A DNA stretch of 64,000 nt from an uncultured Bacteroidales bacterium (GTDB lineage: Bacteria > Bacteroidota > Bacteroidia > Bacteroidales > F082): NCBI GenBank assembly GCA_946185535.1, contig CAMHJX010000015.1:1-64000 (forward strand), given 5' to 3'. The position numbers were made by a program, and so were the translations under genes. Below the pieces are notes generated by a model, which saw only the letters and a list, made by a program, of their open reading frames with translations, was not told the DNA's origin and did not search any database. This document shows positions 9,109 to 17,606 of the stretch, in pieces. The first letter of the stretch is position 1; each line of letters opens with the position of its first letter.

Positions 9109-10005
9109 ATGAAAAAGCAACTTTCCATTATGATTGCACTGGCCTTATTGGCCATTGGCATCATCACGTCTTGCAAAAAAGACCCTATCCCGAACAACAA
9201 CGAACAGAACAACGAGCAACCTTCTGACACTATCCCTAGCGGGAATGATACTATTCCCATTGGAAACGACACCATTCCGATTGGAAATGATACTATTCCT
9301 AACGGGAACGACACCATACCCGTAGTGATTGATGGCATCCGTTTTGGCGATACCACGGGAATGAAGGTCACCACCTACAATACCATCATGGAATTTGATG
9401 ATGCATGGAATCCTATTCTGTTAGACCTCGATGGCAATGGGACTAACGACATTCGAATTGAAACCTATTACGACGGCCCCTTGGCAATAGGACAGTTCCA
9501 GGAGCTCACTTTGCATTGCATAAATGCCCAAATTCACGGCCAAACGGTTGAAAAAGAAAGTTACAGCCATCGCGATACCACAATAACAAACTATAACGGA
9601 TGGACACAAATAGTATCTAACTACACTTATTCTACTTGTGGCAAGATAGACGAAAACGACCCGGTCAGCACCTCCAATGTCTTTGAAATCACTGCCAATG
9701 ATTTCAACGACCCTCTCAGTTTAGAGGACAATTTCCAATTCATAAACTCAACCTTCTTATTCAGAGAGAATGTTGAATATACTTTAATGAATGATCCTAA
9801 TGAAGAGGAACAAATCGTTACAGGTTCACACAACAAACATATCTACAACTGCTGGAACTTCCCGACCGATGAAGAGAAATACATCGGCTTCAGAATCACT
9901 AAAAACGGCAATTCACGTTACGGCTGGCTAAAAATCAAATTGCATCCAACTTGGGGTGGTAAAGTGGTCGACACAGAGCTCATCGAAACGGCCATACAGA
10001 AATAG
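9109..10005 (+). CDS. Lipoprotein with tandem GNDTIP repeat linker
   Basis: The 298-residue product has a lipoprotein signal (lipobox ITSC). A low-complexity linker at about 25-75 contains four 7-residue units ending GNDTIP. A globular domain with a DLDGNGTND motif follows, which resembles a calcium-binding loop of the dockerin/EF-hand type. I do not recognise a named family for the rest. It is the last gene of the plus-strand surface block and converges on the AsmA-like gene, with 14 bp between the stops. Confidence 0.7.
   Translation: MKKQLSIMIALALLAIGIITSCKKDPIPNNNEQNNEQPSDTIPSGNDTIPIGNDTIPIGNDTIPNGNDTIPVVIDGIRFGDTTGMKVTTYNTIMEFDDAWNPILLDLDGNGTNDIRIETYYDGPLAIGQFQELTLHCINAQIHGQTVEKESYSHRDTTITNYNGWTQIVSNYTYSTCGKIDENDPVSTSNVFEITANDFNDPLSLEDNFQFINSTFLFRENVEYTLMNDPNEEEQIVTGSHNKHIYNCWNFPTDEEKYIGFRITKNGNSRYGWLKIKLHPTWGGKVVDTELIETAIQK
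9238..9321 (+). repeat. Four 21-bp tandem repeats inside a lipoprotein gene
   Basis: Four in-frame 21-bp units encode [SIN]GNDTIP. The copies differ mainly at synonymous third positions in an alternating pattern (GGAATGATACTATT against GGAAACGACACCATT), as if a two-unit block had been duplicated. Gain or loss of units would keep the frame and change linker length. Confidence 0.8.
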
Positions 10006-10019
10006 AAAACTGCTCTTGC

Positions 10020-13000
10020 TTACCTCACATTCGCCTTTAATCTGTCGGCGATCTTCTTCTTCAATTCGTAATACATCTGCTCCGTGTCGCTGCGCTTATT
10101 GGGTTTGTAGAGATTGGGATACTTGCAGTCTTCAAGCTTATACTCCAGCTTGTTGAAGGGTCCTGAAATCTTCAGCCCAAGGCGCACGGGCAAAGGCGAC
10201 TGGGTCACCGAGAGATGGTATTCGCCATTCTTGTCCAAGGTCATTCGGCCGTCAACCGTCACCTTGTATTTCCCAATCGCGATTTGCGAAGGCCACAAGT
10301 CGATTTCGTTCTTGAAAGCGGTGAGCTGCACATCGAGGCTGTCGACACGGTATTCTCCGTTGGTGCTGACATCAAGCATATCCGTAATTTTCGTGAAAGT
10401 GAATTTGTCTTTCACGGTCAGGTTTTTGCCTTCAATGTCGGCAGCGGCACGCAAGGTGGAAATCTTGGGTTCGTAGTTCGACTTCAGGTTGGTCTCCGCA
10501 CCGATGTGGAACTCGGCCTGCCCGTCGAAGGTCTTCAACATGGGCACCAGTGTGTCAATATAAGGCACCATCTGCAACAAGTCGTTGATCTGCACCTTTA
10601 GTAGGTGGAAATCCATAGCCAAGAAGAGGTTGTTCTTGCGCGGCGACTGATACAGTGCCGTCAACTGCATCTCGGCGGCCTTGTTGGTGAAACCGATTTC
10701 CTGCAAGATGAGCGTACCGTCTTTCACGGTCATGGTGCCGTTGAGGTTGTTCAGGTCGAAGTTGTCGTACAAGGCCTTCTTCGTATTGAGTACGAAGTTG
10801 AAATCGATACCTTCAGGCACCATGAAGGGGTTGTCTTCCTTGTTTTCAGGTTCGTTCGCCAAGGTCCCTGAGCCTTCGGTTCCTGAGCTTGTCGAAGGAG
10901 TCGAAGGGCCATCCGTTTCAGACCTACCCAACCCGCTGGTCAAATCCAAGATCTCATTGATGTCCATCATATTCGATGTGACTTGCATCTCGCCCTTCAT
11001 CAGGTTCTTATGGTCTTCAATCCACTCCTTGATGCCGATGACACTCCCTTGCAGACTGATGTCAGACTTGCCGATGCGGAAGGTGCTTTTCTTGAAGTCC
11101 AACTCACTGGAATTGAAGAGGAAATCAATATTACTGATACGGATGTCCTCGCTGATACCGTCTACCCGCAACTCAGCATTGCCCAAAATGAAATCAGCGG
11201 TGGGATTCCACTGGTTGAGGAAGTCCGTCTTGGCTTTGTTCTGTTTCACCGAAGCGTCGACTTTCAACGAATTGGAGTTCAACACATAGGCTTTACCCAT
11301 ATTGGCCATCACCTGCTTACCGTCTAAGGTAACACGGGCATTCATGCCATTGGCTTTCTTTTCAGGCGTAGTCACGAAAGTGAGTGCCGGCGCATCAATA
11401 TGGGCGGTAATGCTGTCGTAGTCCACATCCAAATGGCTAAACTTAAGGTCGGCATTCAGCAGCATCTTCTCCAACCCGCCTTTGAAGTTGTCGGCCGACA
11501 GCTTGATGTCGGGATTCTTCAAATCAGCCTTGATGCTTTTTCCTACTTGAGCATCCAATTGGCTGGTATTGAGAGCGATGTATGCACCCTTCTGTCCTTT
11601 TTGCTTGGCTGATGCCGGCAAGGTCAAACCCACATTGAGCATGGGAGCCTTTGCATGAATGGTGTCCATGTCCAAGGCGAAGTCCTTGACTTTCATGTTG
11701 GCCTTGGCCGAAAGGCGGTTCAGGTTGTAATCGTCGAGCGACTTCATCAGTTGCTCAACTGTGAAATTGGTGGTCAGGTCGAAGTTGGTGCGACCGTTCA
11801 ACTTCATTGTCTTGGGCAGGAAACTCTTAATATCTGTCATCGGCACATCGCCTTTCACCTTGAGTTTCAAGCCGATGTCACCCAATAAATCATCGACCAA
11901 ACCACTGGCCGTAAAGCTGCTTCGGTTGAATTTGGCCTTCACACTGTTGACCGTCAAGCTATTGGCATCAGTGTTGAGGTCCAAGTCCAAATCGCCATCC
12001 AAGTTGACCTCAGTGATGGGATACGGCAATTGCTTCATGCTGACTTTCACATTGTCGGTCAACACCTTAGCCTTAATCAAAGGCATGAGACTATCATTAT
12101 AAGTGCCTTTCACCTCCACATCAGAGAGAGTCGCCTTGCCCGAATACTCGATGCGACTTAGCTTTTTCTGCACCTTTTCAGGAAGATAAGTCAACACATC
12201 TTCTACAACCAAAGTATTGGTATTCAGCACTAAATCAAGGTTGATGTCGTTGTTATCGGCCATTTCCACCTCGCCGTCCACATCAAATTGGCAGCGATTA
12301 AGCCCAATTGTAGCCTTGTCAAGATGCCCCTTCATGTCTTTCATGTTGAACTGCAAAGGCAGGTTCAAGCTCAACGAATCGTTCTCAAGATAAGGTTCCT
12401 TCAGGTTCAAGTTGATGTCGGGAGTTGCCAGTTTCAATGTGCCATTGATTTGGTCCAATTGCGCAATTTTGCCATTAAAATCGAGGTTCAAAGCCTTCAA
12501 TGCCAACTGTATAGCCTTCATCTTCAGCGTTAAGTCATTGGCATTCATGGTCAAATCAGCATCGATGTCCTTGTCCTGCATCTTGCCTTTCAAATCTAGG
12601 TTGAGCCCTTGGACTTGGGTTGTCATTCCATTGCGGTCATCGGTATAAAACAAGGTAGTGTTTTTCAGCTTGACTTCCTCAATATCAACCAAATAATCAA
12701 AAGTGCTCGTGGTGTCACTATCCTCACTGGGTTTGAAGACATTGAAATTGTTGTTGCCAATCGTATCCGTATACAGGTTGACAAAAGCATCTTCAAGGAT
12801 GCACTTTCTGATTACTATCTCATTCTCTTTCAGCAGTTTCTTGAGGTCAAGCACCACAGCCAAGTCATCGATATTGGCTAAAGTATCGGATGGCGAACCC
12901 GCTGTTGGGTTAATTAAGGCGACATTCTCAATATCGATGCCTACATTGGGGAAGGTCTTGAACCAAGTGAGGTCGGCCTTGCCCAACTCCATCTCACAGG

Positions 13001-13145
13001 TAATGAACTCAGGCGCGTACTTTTTGACCATCTTGGTCAGCCGTCCCGAAGAGGAAATCATGGCCACAGCAATGCCAACCACAATAATCACTACCCCCAC
13101 AAGGGAGGCCAAGGTAATGCCGGTTATCTTTAATGCCTTTTTCAT
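10020..13145 (-). CDS. AsmA-family large envelope protein
   Basis: The 1041-residue protein has one N-terminal membrane helix at about 8-30 (ITLASLVGVVIIVVGIAVAM). A very long beta-rich region with the repetitive DLDL, LNVGLTLPA and DGRMTL patterns of AsmA/TamB-like proteins follows. In other bacteria these sit between inner and outer membrane and affect lipid transport or outer membrane assembly. A short low-complexity insertion (STPSTSSGTEGSGTL, encoded at about 10863-10910) comes from a dispersed repeat that also occurs outside genes here. The lipoprotein gene at 13151 ends 5 bp upstream, so the two probably share a transcript. Confidence 0.82.
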   Translation of the reverse strand: MKKALKITGITLASLVGVVIIVVGIAVAMISSSGRLTKMVKKYAPEFITCEMELGKADLTWFKTFPNVGIDIENVALINPTAGSPSDTLANIDDLAVVLDLKKLLKENEIVIRKCILEDAFVNLYTDTIGNNNFNVFKPSEDSDTTSTFDYLVDIEEVKLKNTTLFYTDDRNGMTTQVQGLNLDLKGKMQDKDIDADLTMNANDLTLKMKAIQLALKALNLDFNGKIAQLDQINGTLKLATPDINLNLKEPYLENDSLSLNLPLQFNMKDMKGHLDKATIGLNRCQFDVDGEVEMADNNDINLDLVLNTNTLVVEDVLTYLPEKVQKKLSRIEYSGKATLSDVEVKGTYNDSLMPLIKAKVLTDNVKVSMKQLPYPITEVNLDGDLDLDLNTDANSLTVNSVKAKFNRSSFTASGLVDDLLGDIGLKLKVKGDVPMTDIKSFLPKTMKLNGRTNFDLTTNFTVEQLMKSLDDYNLNRLSAKANMKVKDFALDMDTIHAKAPMLNVGLTLPASAKQKGQKGAYIALNTSQLDAQVGKSIKADLKNPDIKLSADNFKGGLEKMLLNADLKFSHLDVDYDSITAHIDAPALTFVTTPEKKANGMNARVTLDGKQVMANMGKAYVLNSNSLKVDASVKQNKAKTDFLNQWNPTADFILGNAELRVDGISEDIRISNIDFLFNSSELDFKKSTFRIGKSDISLQGSVIGIKEWIEDHKNLMKGEMQVTSNMMDINEILDLTSGLGRSETDGPSTPSTSSGTEGSGTLANEPENKEDNPFMVPEGIDFNFVLNTKKALYDNFDLNNLNGTMTVKDGTLILQEIGFTNKAAEMQLTALYQSPRKNNLFLAMDFHLLKVQINDLLQMVPYIDTLVPMLKTFDGQAEFHIGAETNLKSNYEPKISTLRAAADIEGKNLTVKDKFTFTKITDMLDVSTNGEYRVDSLDVQLTAFKNEIDLWPSQIAIGKYKVTVDGRMTLDKNGEYHLSVTQSPLPVRLGLKISGPFNKLEYKLEDCKYPNLYKPNKRSDTEQMYYELKKKIADRLKANVR
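10863..10910. repeat. Dispersed CCTGAGCYTGTCGAAGG repeat within a coding region
   Basis: Copies of the CCTGAGC...GTCGAAGG motif lie inside the AsmA-like gene in frame. The same motif forms inverted repeats between genes at 14884-14944 and 17525-17582. It encodes the Ser/Thr/Pro/Gly-rich linker in the protein. Confidence 0.75.
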
Positions 13146-13150
13146 ACCTT

Positions 13151-13552
13151 TTATTCTACCTTTGAGAAATGATGCGCCGTTCCATAATCGTCCTCATAGA
13201 CCAACTCACTGGAAGTGAGTGAAGTAACGGTGTAAACCTTGGGAACCATCACAAACGTGCCTACGTGCTCGTGCTTCAGGGTGGAGCCTGTCAAAGTCCA
13301 GTTGAAAAGTTGTGCCTCATCCTCACTGACATCATCGCCCTCATCCCATGTAGTACCGTTAACTTGTACCGTGTCGCCATTGGGCAAAACACGTTCTATA
13401 TTGGAACTATAATACTGCTCGAAAACCGAGCCCTCTTGCCACTTTCCATACAGCATCGAAGCGTCATAACCATTATCAATGGAAATATCGCCACACGCGC
13501 TGAAGCTCAAAGCGACAATAAGGCATAGAAAGAAATGAAGTAGCTTCTTCAT
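13151..13552 (-). CDS. Small lipocalin-like lipoprotein
   Basis: The 133-residue product has a lipoprotein signal ending FSAC. Its mature part begins with a LYGKWQEGS motif, as in Bacteroidetes lipocalin-like lipoproteins; related motifs occur in the lipoprotein at 8533. It is transcribed in the same direction as, and 5 bp ahead of, the AsmA-like gene, which suggests a shared envelope role. Ligand and function are unknown. Confidence 0.7.
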   Translation of the reverse strand: MKKLLHFFLCLIVALSFSACGDISIDNGYDASMLYGKWQEGSVFEQYYSSNIERVLPNGDTVQVNGTTWDEGDDVSEDEAQLFNWTLTGSTLKHEHVGTFVMVPKVYTVTSLTSSELVYEDDYGTAHHFSKVE

Positions 13553-13578
13553 CGGTTTGTTATTTAAGTTGTTGTATA

Positions 13579-14028
13579 TTATTTAGTTAACACTTTATTC
13601 ACTTCGTTGTCTGACAGGGCTTTTTGTAGAATCTGCTCATGGTCGAAGGCCAGACTAGGCAACTTGTCCAAGGCAAACCATTGTGCTTCAACTGCATCGT
13701 CGCTACCCACAACTTGTCGTTCCGTGTTGTCAACGCCCCAATAGGCTACACTGATGGTACGGTGACGCGGGTCGCGGTTGGGAGCACCGAAAGCATAGAG
13801 CTGGTGCAATTCAATGCCCGTCATTCCAGTCTCTTCCTGCAATTCTCGTGCCGCACAGGTGTCCAAATCCTCCTCCATCTCCAAAAAACCACCTGGCAAA
13901 GCCCAACAACCCTTGAATGGTTCGTTTCCCCGCTCAATCAATAGCAGGTGCCAATTACCATCTATCTTTCTGAATATCAAATTATCAGTCGTAACACACG
14001 GACGCGGATATTTGTATGTAAAACTCAT
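13579..14028 (-). CDS. NUDIX hydrolase
   Basis: The 149-residue cytosolic enzyme carries a complete Nudix box GGFLEMEE...ARELQEETG at about 46-68, with the Glu residues that bind the metal and cleave a nucleoside diphosphate linked to another group. The length and the AFGAPNRDPRHRTIS segment resemble ADP-ribose pyrophosphatase-like members, but the substrate is not proven. A -7 box lies just upstream at 14045-14052, back to back with the promoter of the amidase gene. Confidence 0.9.
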   Translation of the reverse strand: MSFTYKYPRPCVTTDNLIFRKIDGNWHLLLIERGNEPFKGCWALPGGFLEMEEDLDTCAARELQEETGMTGIELHQLYAFGAPNRDPRHRTISVAYWGVDNTERQVVGSDDAVEAQWFALDKLPSLAFDHEQILQKALSDNEVNKVLTK

Positions 14029-14044
14029 AATGCCTTATTTTCCG

Positions 14045-14052
14045 CAAAAATA
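14045..14052 (-). promoter_or_regulatory. -7 promoter box for the NUDIX gene (TATTTTTG)
   Basis: Read on the minus strand this is TATTTTTG, a full match to TAnnTTTG. It predicts a transcript start about 10 bases before the NUDIX ATG at 14028. No clear -33 box was found. Confidence 0.55.
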
Positions 14053-14064
14053 AGATTAATTTTC

Positions 14065-14072
14065 TATTTTTG
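14065..14072 (+). promoter_or_regulatory. -7 promoter box for the amidase gene (TATTTTTG)
   Basis: TATTTTTG lies 20 bp upstream of the amidase ATG at 14093. With the opposite-strand box at 14045-14052 it makes a compact divergent promoter pair. Confidence 0.55.
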
Positions 14073-14092
14073 CATTTGTAACAATCAGTTTT

Positions 14093-14884
14093 ATGCAAAA
14101 CCTCAACCTCGCTTATATCCAGGCCGACTTGAAATGGGAAGACAAGGCGGCTAATTTGCAACATTTCAGCGATTTGCTGAAACAGGTACAACCTGACACC
14201 GACCTGATTCTCATGCCCGAGACCTTCACCACGGCTTTTCCCGTCGACCCGAAACAATTTGCCGAAACCGCTGATGGCCCGACCATGCGTTGGTTGCGCG
14301 AACAAGCCAAGGCAAATGATGCAGTCATTGCCACTACCTTTCCTCTCGAAATCGACGGACACTACTTCAACAGCCTCGTCTGGATGCGTCCTGATGGCAG
14401 CTATGAGTTCTATTTCAAACGACACACCTTCACTATGGGTGGTGAGGACAAATTGGTTGAACGCGGTGATAAACAGCTGATTGTGGAGTTGAATGGGTGG
14501 CGCATCAGACCCATGGTGTGCTACGACATCCGATTCCCCATTTGGGCGCGCAACCGCTACGAGAACGGACAATACGAATACGACTTGGCCTTCTATCTCG
14601 CCAATTTCCCCGACTCAAGGATGGTGGTTTGGAACACACTCTTAGTCGCCCGCGCCATCGAGAACCAAGCCTATTGGATAGGCGTGAACCGTGTCGGCGA
14701 AGATCCCAATGGCCTGCATTACAGCGGTGAGTCACAGGTAATCAACTCTCGTGGAGAGGTCATCTCCAAAGCGGAGCCATACCAAGAAGCCGTGCTGCAT
14801 TGCACCTTGGATTATGAAAAGCTGGTGCGCTTCAGGCAGAAATTCCCTTTGGGACCGGATTGGGATGGGTTTGAGATAGTTTAG
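14093..14884 (+). CDS. Nitrilase-family omega-amidase
   Basis: The 263-residue product carries the carbon-nitrogen hydrolase triad: Glu43 in MPETF, Lys109 in FYFKRHTF and Cys143 in MVCYDIRFP. Overall it matches the YafV/Nit2 omega-amidases, which hydrolyse 2-oxoglutaramate or 2-oxosuccinamate to the oxo acid and ammonia. That role is inferred from the family. The start follows a -7 box by 20 bp. Confidence 0.88.
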   Translation: MQNLNLAYIQADLKWEDKAANLQHFSDLLKQVQPDTDLILMPETFTTAFPVDPKQFAETADGPTMRWLREQAKANDAVIATTFPLEIDGHYFNSLVWMRPDGSYEFYFKRHTFTMGGEDKLVERGDKQLIVELNGWRIRPMVCYDIRFPIWARNRYENGQYEYDLAFYLANFPDSRMVVWNTLLVARAIENQAYWIGVNRVGEDPNGLHYSGESQVINSRGEVISKAEPYQEAVLHCTLDYEKLVRFRQKFPLGPDWDGFEIV

Positions 14885-14944
14885 GTCCCTGAGCCCGTCG
14901 AAGGGCCGACTGATAATGACGGCGTTTCGACAGGCTCAACGACC
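14884..14944. repeat. Inverted repeat of the CCTGAGC...GTCGAAGG family
   Basis: GGTCCCTGAGCCCGTCGAAG (14884-14903) faces a second copy on the other strand (about 14923-14944, GGTCGTTGAGCCTGTCGAAA when reversed). It starts at the amidase stop codon and may form a transcript-ending hairpin. A further partial copy, CTACAGGCTCAGC, follows at about 14952. Confidence 0.7.
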
Positions 14945-15011
14945 TGCACTCTACAGGCTCAGCAACCTGCCTTAACTGAACAACTGAATAACTGATAACT
15001 ATCAACTAAAA

Positions 15012-15452
15012 ATGCTCTCCGTTTTCTCTGACGAATACTACATGAAACAAGCCTATCAGGAGGCTCAGCAAGCCCTTGAGGCCGATGAAATCCCCATTGG
15101 TGCTGTGGTGGTGTGCAACAACAAGATCATCGCCCGTGCCCATAACCAAACCGAAACTCTCAACGATGTGACTGCCCATGCCGAGATGCTCGCCATCACT
15201 GCTGCAGCCAACGCCCTGGGTGCCAAATATTTGGATGAATGCACGCTCTATGTCACTTTGGAACCCTGCCCCATGTGTGCCGGAGCACTTTGTCACGCAC
15301 ATATCGGCAAGGTCGTCTGGGCAGCCGATGACCCAAAAAACGGCTTTTCGCGTTTTGGCAATATGCTACACCCTAAGACAAAGACTGAAACAGGCATAAT
15401 GCGGGAGGAATGTCTCTCACTACTGACGGAGTTCTTTAAGAAGAGAAGATGA
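15012..15452 (+). CDS. tadA: tRNA adenosine(34) deaminase TadA
   Basis: TadA converts A34 of tRNA-Arg(ACG) to inosine. The 146-residue product has the zinc-binding HAE motif (His56, Glu58) and PCPMC (Cys86, Cys89) of the cytidine/deoxycytidylate deaminase fold, and the length is normal. The ATG chosen is the first in frame. The gene ends 5 bp before a repeat element (15457-15586) and converges on the ClC gene. Confidence 0.92.
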   Translation: MLSVFSDEYYMKQAYQEAQQALEADEIPIGAVVVCNNKIIARAHNQTETLNDVTAHAEMLAITAAANALGAKYLDECTLYVTLEPCPMCAGALCHAHIGKVVWAADDPKNGFSRFGNMLHPKTKTETGIMREECLSLLTEFFKKRR

Positions 15453-15456
15453 TAAA

Positions 15457-15586
15457 GAGATTCCCGAGGGAATGGAGTGTCGTCATTAAACTACAAGCGG
15501 CGGCAAGTGGAGCCTACTCAGGGTATGCGCTACATGTCGCCGCATTATACAAATACTGAATATTTCCATTCCCTAAGGGAATCTCC
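15457..15586. repeat. 130-bp palindromic repeat element, copy A
   Basis: The element is bounded by GAGATTCCCGAGGGAATGG (15457-15475) and its inverse CCATTCCCTAAGGGAATCTCC (15566-15586). Each end is itself a small palindrome, with GCGGCGGCA and GTCGCCGC facing each other inside. A second copy with the same layout lies at 30431-30558. Both copies sit between convergent genes. I find no coding capacity, so it resembles a REP- or MITE-like element or a bidirectional terminator. Confidence 0.8.
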
Positions 15587-15592
15587 AAAAAA

Positions 15593-17383
15593 TCAATCTT
15601 CAGATATTTCACTCATCATGGCGCGATAGGCCGAAAACACATTGGCCCGCGAAAGGTAACCCAAGTACTTGCCTTCCTGGATGACAGGAATGTTGTATTT
15701 GCCCGACTTCTGGAACTTGTGCACAATTTCTTCCATCGGCTCTTCAGGATGGATGACATAATCAGGCAGTACAGCATAATTTTGGATTGATTGGTCGTAA
15801 TGGCTTGAATCGAAGAGGATACTGCGAACATCATCGAACAGCACATGACCGCAGAAGAAGCCTTCCTTGTCGACCACAGGGAAGATGTTGCGCTTCGATG
15901 ACGACACCAAAGGCAACAGGTCGCCAAAAGTGCAATTCGGATCGATAGGGCTGAAATTGGTCTCAATCAACTGATTGATAGCCAACATATTGAGAATACT
16001 CTTATCCTTATTGTGTGTCACCTCCACACCCTTTTCCGCTACGGCATTGGTATAGATAGAATGGCTGAAAAACAGTCGGTTGATGGCATAAGCCAAGGCT
16101 GACACAATCATCAAGGGCACGATAAGCGCGTAGCCATTGGTGATTTCAGCGATGAGGAAGATGCCTGTCAAGGGCGCATGAAGCATACCCGCCACCAAGC
16201 CACTCATACCCACAAGGGCAAACTTGGCTGGATCTAAGTTACCGATACCCAAATAGTTGACCAAAGTCGCAAAAAACAATCCCGTGAAGGCACCTATGAA
16301 CAAAGCCGGAGCAAAGGTGCCACCCACGCCGCCCGCACCAAAAGTAAAGGCTGTGGCAAAGGCTTTCAGCAAAATCATGCCCGCAAAGAGGATGATGACC
16401 ACGAGGTCGAAATCCTTGAATCTAGCAAACAAAGGATTGCCAAAAACAGGACTATAATCGCCTCGCAAAGCCGAGTTGATGGCCTCGTAGCCCTCGCCGT
16501 AAAGCGCTGGGAATAAGAAAATAAGGATGCCTAACAGGGTGCCACCAACGAGAAAACGCACCCAAGGCGACTGCACTTTCTTGAAACGCTTCTCCACACT
16601 GAAGGTCACCTTGAGGAAATAGGCCGAAACCAGTCCCGCAAAGAGGCCTAAACCGACGTAAAACAAGGCATTGCTTGGGATAAAACCTTCGGCAATAACC
16701 GCAGGATATTCCACCGTCTGGCCGAGGAACCAATATGCGGTCAAGATGGCGACAAACGAAGAGCAGATGATAGGCACTAAAGCATTGAGCGACAGGTCGA
16801 TCATAAACACCTCAAGGGCAAAGACAATACCTGTGATAGGTGCTTGAAAGATGGCTGCCAAAGCCGCCGCTCCACCCATGCCGATAAGCAAGATAGTGTG
16901 CTTATAGTCAAGCTTCAGCAATTGTGCAATATTTGAGCCTATGCTACCGCCTGTCGACACGCTTGGACCTTCCAATCCCACTGAACCACCAAAACCAACA
17001 GTCAGAGCACTGGTAACAATACTCGACCAAGTGCTGCTATGATGTACCTTACCCTTATTCTTCGAGATGGCATAAAGAATGCCCGGTATGCCATGGCCGA
17101 CATCCTTCTTGAGGATATACTTGCAGAATAGGATGGTCAACAGGATACCGATGGCGGGACAGATGAAATAAAGGATATGCGAATAATTGAATTGCGCGTT
17201 GATGACCAAATCGCGAATGCCGTGGGCCAGCTTTTTGATGACTACGGCGGCTGCACCAGCAAGAAATCCCGTCGGGATGCTGAGTATCAGCATAAAACGA
17301 CGATCGGTCATGTGCGTCGCACGCCAAGCATTGAAGCGGTCAATCCATCCGTTGATTTTATCTTTGGCTTTACCCACGGTCAT
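15593..17383 (-). CDS. ClC-family chloride transporter with CBS domains
   Basis: The 596-residue inner membrane protein carries the ClC selectivity motifs GSVGLEGPSV (133-142, with gating Glu138) and GAGGVGGTFAPALFIGAF. Two CBS domains follow in the last 140 residues or so. The gating Glu suggests a chloride/proton antiporter, and the CBS pair suggests nucleotide control; both points come from the family. The first anion-binding motif reads GHGIP (96-100) where E. coli ClC has GSGIP. The gene is monocistronic and converges on tadA. Confidence 0.92.
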   Translation of the reverse strand: MTVGKAKDKINGWIDRFNAWRATHMTDRRFMLILSIPTGFLAGAAAVVIKKLAHGIRDLVINAQFNYSHILYFICPAIGILLTILFCKYILKKDVGHGIPGILYAISKNKGKVHHSSTWSSIVTSALTVGFGGSVGLEGPSVSTGGSIGSNIAQLLKLDYKHTILLIGMGGAAALAAIFQAPITGIVFALEVFMIDLSLNALVPIICSSFVAILTAYWFLGQTVEYPAVIAEGFIPSNALFYVGLGLFAGLVSAYFLKVTFSVEKRFKKVQSPWVRFLVGGTLLGILIFLFPALYGEGYEAINSALRGDYSPVFGNPLFARFKDFDLVVIILFAGMILLKAFATAFTFGAGGVGGTFAPALFIGAFTGLFFATLVNYLGIGNLDPAKFALVGMSGLVAGMLHAPLTGIFLIAEITNGYALIVPLMIVSALAYAINRLFFSHSIYTNAVAEKGVEVTHNKDKSILNMLAINQLIETNFSPIDPNCTFGDLLPLVSSSKRNIFPVVDKEGFFCGHVLFDDVRSILFDSSHYDQSIQNYAVLPDYVIHPEEPMEEIVHKFQKSGKYNIPVIQEGKYLGYLSRANVFSAYRAMMSEISED

Positions 17384-17524
17384 TCTCGTTTTTAACTACG
17401 TTGAAATGCCCTGCATTCGACATAGTCAATGCTTCGCATTTCGGCCGCTAAAATATAAAAAAGTAACGCGCGCACCGAAAAGAAACGACTTTTTCACTAT
17501 TTTCGCAACTTAATTCAAAATTAC

Positions 17525-17582
17525 GGCCCTTCGACAGGCTCAGGGGGCTGCAAAAGCTAAGGCCGTTGAGCCTGTCGAAACG
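17525..17582. repeat. Inverted repeat of the CCTGAGC...GTCGAAGG family
   Basis: CCTTCGACAGGCTCA (17528-17542) faces TGAGCCTGTCGAAAC (about 17567-17581). It lies in the divergent gap between the ClC gene and exonuclease III, so here it cannot simply be a terminator for a neighbour. Confidence 0.75.
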
Positions 17583-17606
17583 CCGAAACATAGAAAATAG
17601 ACTACC

